A stretch of 64,000 bases of DNA from Amphiura filiformis (taxonomy: Eukaryota; Echinodermata; Ophiuroidea; Amphilepidida; Amphiuridae), in assembly GCF_039555335.1 (NCBI RefSeq), contig NC_092647.1, positions 10,175,274-10,239,273 of the forward strand, written 5' to 3'. How positions within the stretch are numbered: the first letter of the stretch is position 1; every line of letters starts with the position of its first letter. Positions 54,654 through 64,000 of this stretch are shown here, piece after piece. The notes beneath the pieces were generated by a model. The model was not told the DNA's origin. It did not search any database and worked only from the letters and a program-made list of their open reading frames with translations. A program made the translations under genes and the position numbers.

Positions 54654-55779
54654 TTTGAGTTAAGAAGTTACACCTAAACTGAACTGACTCTGCCATGTTT
54701 GCGTCACTCATGGAGGCTAAATAGTGTACCTCTGGAATAGAGTTTGCACTTTTTTAACAACTGGTCCACTGTTTTAGCTTGGACCAGTTGTCAATTCAGG
54801 TGGCTGTATTTTACAATTTGCCTGCCATCATTTACAGTTTGCCCGAGGCATTTACTAGATTTTGCCAATGGACAGGTGCTTAATTCGAGCCTTGCTGTGG
54901 AATATTTGTCATTCATGCACCAGGTAAACTTTGATTTAAACTGAGCGTGCCAATAACACATTCTAGTGCCATGCGCAAAAACTTGCTAATGTGCTCAAAC
55001 TTATATACGCAAATTATCATTTGATTTTTTTTTTGGTAAGTTACACTATTTTGGTCTCCAACCGTGACCAACCAATTTGGTAGACTCACCGTAGCGTTTC
55101 ACACAGCTTGAGTCAGTTTACTTACACTTCTGTTTTCATTTGTTTACAAATACAAATGCAGGTGATAATTTTATTCACTCTTGACTTTTTTGAGTGATTG
55201 CTGTAATACAACTATGTACATAGTCTTAATGCAGTTATGCAATCGGAACTCATAGTGTTTATTATTTCGAGAACTTCTGTGTCTTCCATTTTTCAAAAAC
55301 ATTTCCTCTTGGTCTTGATGTCAACTCCACTTGCAGACGAGTACAAATCTGGATCAAATATTTACTTTTTCTGTCTTATCATTTTGTTTCAATTTACCTT
55401 TGCTTAAAAGCTAACATGCTATATTTAACATTGCATTCTAATAAAAAGTAATTTCAGAGTAAAGCACAGCCCTGCAAAGTTCATTTATGCTTCAGCATTA
55501 TCACGATTTGCGGTGATGTTTTGAATATGCATTAATGTTGTGAGAGCTTATTTATTATCACACACAGCAAAAAGCAAATTAGTATTCTGGGTTCTTTTCC
55601 CCAGACAGATGTGCACGCAGTGCATAATCTTCAAACAGTCATCTTGCAAAGTTGGCAATAATTGAAGGCACTAATGTACTTTGGACAGATGTAACATTTT
55701 TACCACAATATGTGTAAATCTTTTTGTTTTTGGACTGTTGTGTTGATAAAAAATAACTGTGCAGGATTGACGATAGCAT
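54654..55779. other. intergenic, no recognised feature
   Basis: Nothing recognised; the open frame at 54744-54944 has no domain. Confidence 0.4.
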
Positions 55780-56412
55780 ATAAACACATCAAAAGAAATA
55801 AGTCCCCCTCTGAACATGTTGTCATAACATTGTATCGTTTCGTTTTGTACCAATAAAACTCACTTTAAAATAATTATATGACTGTTTACTAAGTGCTGTG
55901 TGAAAATGAGAGATTTCCATGACTTCAGGGCTGAATGAGCCTAAATTGAAGGCAGAAACTGCCCTTTTCAAAAGTCACAAAGTAGGTCTATGCTTGTCAC
56001 AAAAGTTGATTCATGGCTTGTTACTAATGGAAAACCCATGTGTTTGAGTGCAGTTTAAAATCCTCACCAAGTGAACATTTACTGTAATGTGTATCGATTC
56101 TTGATCATTCAGCCATGCAAATCTCAGCACAGCACAGAGTTCAGCACAGTGAGTTGTAAGATGGCCAGGGCCATTCCTTGTCCCAATACGCCTTGCAGTT
56201 AAAAAGCATAGGCCTACTTTGTGACTTTTGGAAAGAGCAGTTTTTGTTGGGTTCATTCAGCCATGAAGTCATGGACATCTTTCATTTTCACAAAACACTT
56301 AGTAAACAATCATATAATTATTTCTAAGTAAGTTTTATTGGTACAAAGATTTACTTTACGATGTTATGACAAAATTTTCAGAGGGGGACTTATTTCTTTT
56401 GATGTGTTTATA
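55780..56412. mobile_element. 0.63-kb foldback with about 205-bp arms
   Basis: ACATCAAAAGAAATAAGTCC (left) mirrors GGACTTATTTCTTTTGATGT (right). GTACCAATAAAACT, AATAATTATATGA(C/T)TGTTTA and AAAGTCACAAAGTAGG(T/C)CTA follow in mirror order around a loop of about 215 bp. AATAAA lies within the left arm. Confidence 0.88.
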
Positions 56413-57799
56413 TTGGGTGAATGGGTTTACATTTTCCTTTTAGCACAGTACTGTGTGGACATCTTAAACCTCCTATGATGGTCTCACACTGCTTAATACA
56501 AGAAGAATTTGTAAAGTTTACACCTATTCACACAATTTCACCTCATTTAAAATTGTACTACAAGTTTGAAAAGGTTGCAATAAAACATTTTTATCTTGGG
56601 TTATATATTCAGGCTTAAAAGGGGTTTTGTTTTGACCATGGATATGATATGTGACCCATTCTGGCAAACTGAAGTTGGCAGGGCACGTTTCAGAAAGAGA
56701 CACTAAGGTTACAAAATATAAAGAAAAACATGAGGAAAATAGCTGCTAAATTCATCAGAACTTGGGGTCTTGCAAGTAAGTTTTTTGAAAACTATATTTC
56801 ACTGGAATGGATCACATATGATAAAAAGTAGTGTTTTAAAATTTTGCATTTGGTGTACAAATAAGTTTGTACAATAAAAAGTATTTTTCAAAATCAGAAT
56901 GGATGCTTTATGTGTTTTTGTCTGTCGTCATGTTAGCTCATTTGTGACCATCCACGTCGAAACGCTCATAAAGTCGGCCCCTTGTCAATTTTGTTTTCTT
57001 CCGTGTTTAGAAAATATATATCATAAGCTTTACAATGATATATCATTTGATTTCAAACGATATAGCGGAGTTATGGCTTGTTAAACTTTGCTCCTTCAGA
57101 AAAAGGGTACATTATTTTGGTGCTACAATATTTCTCCTTTTCTACATTGCTGGTATTAAATATCAAATGGTCATAATTGGCGGTCACTTCAAATCATCCC
57201 AAGTCAACGAGGTTCAGGAATGTCCTCTCATTAATTGTTGGTTAACCCACCACTTGTACAGGATTTAGCCAAAGCAAACAAAGACTAAAGCTATTTACTA
57301 TAAGTATAAGCTTATTATCCTCTTTAACAATAGGATTAAAGATTGGTGTTTGAAAAAACTAAAATGAGAAACTTGTAGGACAATTATTAGGCACATTATG
57401 AATACAAGCTTTATGCACATTTTGGACTGTAACTTCGAAATACAATTTGCCGATTTTACTGAAAGCGGTTTGAGATGGATGGTCACATTTAACAAAAATT
57501 ATGACTCGAGTAAATATCAACTGAAGAAATTTGTCATATGCTGTAAACCAAGTTACAGGGAAACCTCGTTATTACACGATCTGGTTCATGGAGGCCAAAG
57601 TTGGCAAATTTGAAATTGAGATAAATGCAAAAATATGAAGTAGAAAAACAATGAAATACATAAGAAAATAACCATCAAAAAACTTCATAACTTTAGAACC
57701 AAGTATGCTAGCCCTTTGGTGTTCTCAGTTTATGAAATTGTGATAGCATAAATAAGGTAATAATTATAGTTACCTTCTGCATACCATCTAGTCTGTATT
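56413..57799. other. intergenic, no recognised gene
   Basis: Small open frames (56421-56618, 56899-57268, 57398-57613) resemble no family I know and overlap each other. Possibly decayed mobile sequence. Confidence 0.35.
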
Positions 57800-59757
57800 A
57801 CCATCTAGTCTGTAAAAGACACAGCCGTGACTAACGTCACGGCTGTGTCTTTTTTTCTTACAGGTTCTTTACACAGCCGTCGTCAGTCACGGCTGTGTCT
57901 TTTTTCTTCAGGTTCTTTCTTCTTTCTTCTGCCGACCACTACATTTGCTCTAGCACTTACATGCTTGTACCGATTTTTACCTAACTTGGTCACAACAATC
58001 ATTGACCATGCCCCTACATGTCATATGAAACTTGTGGGGTCAAAGGTCAAGCAGGGGTCATAGGGGTCAAAAACGTGATTTCAACTCAAAATGCTTCTTC
58101 TCTCACAGATTAAGGAGGAGAGTGACACCACTTGCACACATGCATTGTTATTATCCAGTGTCTATGGGGTCCTCACAGATTTGGGGTCAAAGGTCATTAA
58201 GGGTCACTTCGGTATAAAACGAAAAACCTTCAAAAATTTTTATTTGCTAAGAAAAACATAGGACAGTAACGGTATGTTCACAAATAAATTGTAGTTACTC
58301 TGTGCATATGTGGTATTTTTTATTTAGGGTCAAATGTCATTAAGGGCTACTTCGGTATAAAACGAAATTCCTTTAAAATGCTTCTTCTCCCATAAATTAC
58401 GTTTGATAGTAACGCGACTTTCGCACATGCATTGTTATTACTCAGTGTCTATGGGGTCCTCTCAAATTTGGAATCAAAGGTCATTAAGGGGTCACTTCCG
58501 GTATAAAACGAAAAACCTTCAAAAATTTTTATTTGCTAAGAAAAACATTGGAGGGTGATGGTATATTCACACGTGAATTGTGTTTACCTATTGAACATGT
58601 GGTATTTTTTTCATTTGGGGTCAAAAGGTCATTAAGGGGTCACTTCGGTCTGAGACGAAAAACCTTCAAAATGCCCTTTCTGCCACAAATAACATAGCAA
58701 AGTGGTGCCACTTGCACCCATACATTGACATTAGCCAATGTCTATGGGCGTTTTTATATATTTTGACGTCAAAAGGTCATTAAGGCGTCAAAACACGGCT
58801 GTGTTCGTGGTCTTAGACCACAGCTAAGTCTAGTTCTTCTTTCTTCTTTCTTCTGCCGACCACTTTATTTGCTCTAGCACTTACATGCTTACACTGATTT
58901 TGACCTAACTTGGTCACAACTATCATTGACCATGCCCCAACATGTCATATGAAACTTGTGGGGTCAAAGGTCACGAGGGGTCAAAGGGTCAAAAACGTTA
59001 TTTCAACTCAAAATGCTTCTTCTCTCACAGATTACATGAGGACAGTGACACCACTTGCACACATGCATTGTTATTACCCAGTGTCTATGGGGTCCTCACA
59101 GATTTGGGGTCAAAGGTCATTAAGGGGTCACTTCCGGTAAAAAACGAAAAACCTTCAAAAAATTTTATTTGCTAAGAAAAACATAAGACAGTAACGGTAT
59201 GTTCACACATAAATTGTGGTTACCCTGTGTATATGTGGTATTTTTTTTATTTAGGGTCAAAGGTCATTAAGGGGCCACTTCAGGTATAAAACGAAATACC
59301 CTTAAATTGCTTCTTCTCCCACAAATTATGTAGGAAAGTGGCGCCACTTGCACACATGCATTGTTATTACCCAGTGTCTATGGGGTCCTCACAGATTTGG
59401 GGTCAAAGGTCATTATGTGGTCACTTCCGGTATAAACCGAAATACATTCAAAAAAATTTATTAGCTAAGAAAAACGTAGGACAGTAACGGTATGTTCACA
59501 CATGAATTGGGGTTACCCAATTCATATGTGGTATTTTTTTACTTGGGGTCAAAGGTCATTAAGGGGTCACTTCCGGTCTGAGACGAAAAACCTTCAAAAT
59601 GCACCTTCTGCCACAAATAACAGCAAAGTGGTGCCACGTACACCCATGCATTGACATTAGCCAATGTCTATGGGTGTTTTCATAAATTTTGGGGTCAAAG
59701 GTCATTAAGGGGTCACCACACGGCTGTGTTCGTGGGTTAGACCACAGCTAAGTCTAG
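57800..59757. repeat. satellite-like block: two 0.92-kb units of about 145-bp subrepeats
   Basis: CACGGCTGTGTC/GACACAGCCGTG motifs mark both unit edges. CTTCTGCCGACCACT recurs 924 bp apart (57929 and 58853). Inside each unit, GGGGTCAAAGGTCATTAAGG and ACGAAAAACCTTCAAAA recur about every 145 bp with small changes. GACCACAGCTAAGTCTAGTT closes each unit. Confidence 0.9.
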
Positions 59758-60830
59758 TTTTACTTGTTTTTCACATCTTGTTGACCTTGCTCTTTTTCTT
59801 TCCAATTATAGTAACTCAATTTTCAAAAATGCCTTCTTTGTCCTCCATGGAGCAGAGTGTGTCACATATAGGCCTACTTTATACACAAATTCCTGTTAAT
59901 ACAATAAAAACGAGATCTGATTGCGTTCGCCTGCGACCGCGAGGATGCACAGCCAGCAGTGACAAATGAGTTATGACCCGAATCTGTGAGAACCGGAAGT
60001 GATCCCTTAATTACCTTTGACCCCACAAAAATATTACATAGTGCTTAGGATGTCATAAGAAATATTCCTGGTGAATTTCAGCTTAATCGGAACTTATACA
60101 TGGATTTTGATTTTTTAAATTTATGATGGACCTTTTGACCCCCTTAATGACCTTTGACCTCAATGGAAAAAAACCTCATGTACAACAACAAAATGCATTG
60201 TTCCAGTTTTAATTAAAAAATTCTACTATGTTTAGTTGTTGAGATAAAAATTCTTGAAGTTATTTAGCTAAAAACAGGAAGTGACCCCTTAATGACCTTT
60301 GACCCCCAAAATAAAAATACTCTTCATACATCAGGTAAAACTGATTCACGTATGATGATTATATTACTCTGGTCTGTTTACATTTTGAGATAAAAAATTT
60401 TAAACATTTTTTGATAATTTTGGTTTTTGACCGGAAGTAACCCCTTAATGACATTTGACCTCAAAACTGTAGGCATCCTAAAGACCCTAGCTAGTAGCGA
60501 TGCATGTGTGCTAATGGCGACTCTCTGCTATTCTGTGAGTAACTTTTAGACACTGGATATAGATGATGCATGTGTGTAAGTGACGTCACGATGCTATGTA
60601 ATTTGTGGGAGGAGTAGCATTTTTAGTGAAAATCCAAGTTTTGGCCATTGACCGGAAGTGGATGACATTTGACCGGAAGTTGATGATGTGACATCTGTGG
60701 CACCACCAAAGCGGTTCTACTGGTCATCATGCCTGAAAGCATGTGGCTACGATGGCTGATTATGATGTTGACAGAAGAAGAAGAAAGAAGAAGAAAGAAC
60801 GCGGTAAAAACAAAGCACAGCGCCGATGGC
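59758..60830. repeat. inverted continuation of the GGTCAAAGGTCA repeat
   Basis: CCTTAATGACCTTTGACC occurs about four times between 60000 and 60470 in the orientation opposite to the previous block. GACCGGAAGT is common, and 60776-60800 is GAAGAAGAAAGAAGAAGAAA, the inverse of the TTCTTCTTTC at the start of the units. The two blocks together look like a large imperfect inverted repeat. Confidence 0.75.
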
Positions 60831-61944
60831 GGCTGTGCAATCAGAGGTCCTGACAATGTTATCAAAGTTCCAATAGTGTTATTTGCAGTTGGTAGCAATT
60901 GCAAAATTATTTTGTTGTTCCATTATCAAATGCCTTTCAAAACATGATGAAAACACTGTTGCCTTATATCATGTGTGGGAAAGGTGTTGTTCACCAATTA
61001 GCCCTAACTAAAACCCCGCACACCGACATCACCTGGCTAATAATTATTTGGTGCAGCAGAGACATTAAAATGAATACACGGGATCGATACACGTGAATTG
61101 CTATGCACGATTTTGATATCAGACGAAAATCTTCGGATACTGGGTTAGAAAATGATGAATATCTCCGTAAATGAATTTTTCTCAAGAAACCAGATGTGGT
61201 CTCATACACTTGAAAATACGTGTTGAACAGATATTATAGTCGTTAGCGTGCGCTTTGAAAATTGGCCGTGCGCTTTGAACTCAAAATTTGACCAAAACTC
61301 TCAATTTTATATTGCGTTGGTCCTGTATGGACTACAGCGCGCAGCAGGCTATAGCGGCACTCACTCAAGTGGAGACAGTATAACCATTGACCGCAATGTC
61401 AGTATACAAGCTTGCTCACACAGCAAGAAATCAATTACCCGTCTATTGTCAGTAGCCTTAGTCAGGTCACTTCGCTAATAATATGCATCTCATAAGGTCC
61501 GAATAAAATGGCCATGGGTGGCTGTGGATTCAACCTACCATGGCGATTTCTACTATGAAGATATCGGGGCGATGTCACTGTGCCCCGCAAGACGAACCCC
61601 TAGAGAGTCCATGAGAAGGCAGAGGGGTGACACTCCGTAAGGGTAATGTCGGGAGGCATGGTCACAGGATGGAAAGCAACAAACAACAGCCATTTTGTTC
61701 ATTCTAATGCATGGATCATGTAGCTATGGAAGTATCTCTGACCATGTGTGAAGAATACTGACCTACCATGTCAATTCAGGTCAGATTTTTGACCACTTTG
61801 GAATTGTAATCATTTTCAGTCGCCCTTCCCGAATAGGAATAGCAAGTTCACTGGAGAAGGGAAGGAGAACACATGCACCCAGTAACAGTGACATCTTGAA
61901 CGGGGACAAACCAAAATATCAATGACTAGACAATGAGCCATATT
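60831..61944. other. intergenic, no recognised gene
   Basis: The open frame at 61248-61478 has no recognisable domain. 61500-61700 is less AT-rich than its surroundings, but no RNA gene could be identified. Confidence 0.35.
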
Positions 61945-62115
61945 GGGCTATTCCAGTTGAAATCCATACACTCTCTATGGAAGATGTGACCTTAATATCC
62001 AACACAGGGAGTGTGATTTTCAAATGGGATTATCGACACTCCTTGTCTGAAAGATTAAGGTTATGTCTTCTATAGGGGCTGTATGGATAGCCTATGGATT
62101 TCAACTGGAGTAGCC
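61945..62115. mobile_element. palindromic MITE copy 9 (full length)
   Basis: TGGGCTATTCCAGTTGAAAT, GGGAGTGTGATTTTCAAATG, GATTAAGGTTATGTCTTCTA and GGATTTCAACTGGAGTAGCC. Confidence 0.86.
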
Positions 62116-62552
62116 TAAGTATACTAAGTAGCCCATTAGTTTCATTCCATAGCTGACCCATCACACGGCAATGAAACCAGAAGTGGGTCAAAACAAGGTA
62201 AATGTTTTTGAGCGCATCATGTAGGAGAAATATAAGCTTTTTAACCCTTCCTAGAAAATACCAAATGCCTATAAATGTCAGGAGGTTCAATTCCATGAAG
62301 CCCCACCACAAAAGTGCATAAGACGAAGGTTTGGCCTAGTATTCCTATTTCGGACTTCCCAGTGTTGGCAGGGCTATATAGTGCAATGTAATACAGCCCT
62401 GTCAACCAAATGGACAATAATAGACACTTCCTTAACTCAATCTCGCATATTGTTTTCCAATATATTTGTATTTTAATGTATTTTAATGTATATATTTCTA
62501 TAAAAAAGTCAATCACTTTGTGGCATTATTATTGGTAATACATAATCATATT

Positions 62553-62730
62553 GGACTTTTCCAGTTGAAATCCATACACCCCTATGGAAGAACTTACTCT
62601 CCCACACAGGGAGTGTGAATTTCAAATAGAGTTACCTGAATGTGCGACTCCATTTGAAATCTACACTCACGTGTGGGGAAATTAAGTCTGCCTTATATAA
62701 AGGGTGTATGGATTTTAACTGGAATAAGTC
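62553..62730. mobile_element. palindromic MITE copy 10 (full length)
   Basis: TTTTCCAGTTGAAATCCATA, CACACAGGGAGTGTGAATTT, CTCCATTTGAAATCTACACT and TGGATTTTAACTGGAATAAG. It lies 14 bp from the next element. Confidence 0.86.
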
Positions 62731-62743
62731 ATAGGGTAAATCA

Positions 62744-63449
62744 AACATCCCAGCAAACACAAAAATGATCAGTTATAATGTTTTGCTTTTGGTCAAAACA
62801 TTTTTATGTAATGTGTTAAATTTAAGGTCATGAAAATATTCTTAAAACATTTTATTCTGTCGGTCGGACATCCGGCTATCTCTAGTCTCGGCGCAAACTG
62901 CATGTGGCTCACGGTTTGTTGTGTGAACAACAGAAACCGGCTGTGAAGGAGGCTACATAGCGATGTTGCTGGAGTGACATTCAATTTCGGAAAAACGACA
63001 CTTTCGACCATGGAATTTAATTTTAAGTTTGTCAGTATATAACGGTAAATCAAGTTTCTTTCACTCTGAAGACTTAGAAACGGTTGTTTGATTCCACTGA
63101 CTATTTGCGATCGAAATTTACATTACACCAATGACAGAAATCATCAACAAAAATCGAATCAGGGACTTGTTTTCACTCGAACATCATCAACCGGAAGTGA
63201 CGTGACACGGACCGACAGAATATGAAAAAAAAAAAACAACACTACAACAAAATGTTTTAAATGCCAAAATATTATTGCAAAATATATTTGGCAAATGTTG
63301 TTTTGTCAACACTTAATAACATTTATATATAATGAAATGTTTTGCATCAAGTTTTCAAAATAGTTTTCTGAATGTTTTTAAAGCATTTTATACCATAACC
63401 CTTGACATTTAAACATTCCCTGTAAAAAGTTTCTGTTTGCTGGGATGTT
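62744..63449. mobile_element. 706-bp element (AACATCCCAGCAAACA ends) with nested MITE 62855-63219
   Basis: AACATCCCAGCAAACA and its exact inverse TGTTTGCTGGGATGTT bound it; AAAACATT/AATGTTTT motifs abound inside. A second element with TTCTGTCGGTC / GACCGACAGAA ends occupies its centre and is less AT-rich, so it inserted later. Confidence 0.82.
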
Positions 63450-64000
63450 GGTTCATTTTAGATAAACAATATACATTTGAAAACATGCTATGATGATGTA
63501 CACAAAGGATACAGATAAAAACAATTTTCAGCCAGTACTTGATTTGATTATCTTGTTACACATGTACTTTTCCTCATTGAAACACAAACCTATATTTGGG
63601 CAATTCCAATCGCATCATTCCGCAACGCCAAGTTTGCATATGCAAATTAGGTAATTAGGTTTGGAAAAGTTTCTCATACCTTAATCGTTCATTTACCAAA
63701 ACTAGTTTCCATTATGCTATGTTTGGCTGCTGCATTAAACAGAAATTCATATGCAAACTTCATGTTGCTGAATGATGCGCTTGGATTTGCCCATTTATAT
63801 CTTAGATGTCAAGTTTCTAAGAAGACTCAATACTTGATCACTTGTGCAGAAACATAATTCTGGTGTGACTGAGTATGTCTTCTTCAGGAGTCACTTTTGC
63901 TAAAATGACACCTCTTTCCTAGTTGAAATATTCTATACTCTTCTTCAGTGGTGTTATGACTGATCATGTGAAAGGTACTGACCAAGCAGGGTACGAGGTT
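63450..64000. other. window end, no recognised feature
   Basis: GTTTGCATATGCAAAT near 63633 is a small octamer-type palindrome like that at 29401. No gene is seen before the window ends. Confidence 0.4.

Overview
This is eukaryotic (metazoan) genomic DNA: two intron-containing genes with GT-AG splice sites lie in AT-rich sequence crowded with small inverted-repeat transposons, foldback elements and minisatellites. No prokaryotic-style operon is present. The protein matches (a p24/TMED cargo receptor and a mitochondrial-type serine hydroxymethyltransferase) and the very high density of MITEs fit a marine invertebrate deuterostome such as an echinoderm or hemichordate. That assignment is an inference from general character, not something the sequence proves.

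Layout: 1-3375 is a repeat-rich flank ending in a 1.7-kb minisatellite with a unit of about 20 bp. 3724-11174 (+) is a three-exon TMED7/TMED3-like gene of 207 codons, complete from signal peptide to cytosolic FF/KR tail. 11175-26204 is intergenic and almost wholly transposon and tandem-repeat sequence. 26205-49098 (+) is a twelve-exon SHMT gene encoding 492 residues with a mitochondrial-type leader. 49099-64000 is intergenic: more palindromic MITEs, a 0.6-kb foldback, and a 2-3 kb satellite-like block carrying many GGGTCAAAGGTCA motifs.

Most notable is the SHMT gene. Directly after exon 2 comes an array of about 19 near-identical 134-bp units. Each unit copies the last 112 nt of exon 2, including the codon for the catalytic Glu, its GTAAGT donor and about 22 nt of intron. 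Intron 4 holds a separate, decayed tandem copy of the 3' end of exon 4 with its donor. Intron 9 holds nested transposons: a TA-flanked MITE carrying a tRNA-derived SINE and a 3.1-kb long-inverted-repeat element, which itself contains a 785-bp element. A near-identical 785-bp copy sits in intron 11 of the same gene.

The two genes are unrelated in function: TMED proteins sort cargo between ER and Golgi, and SHMT feeds one-carbon metabolism. They share only orientation and neighbourhood. Apart from spliced exons I found no convincing protein-coding gene. The remaining open frames lie in repeats or lack splice or homology support. All identifications are by reading the sequence; no database search was run.
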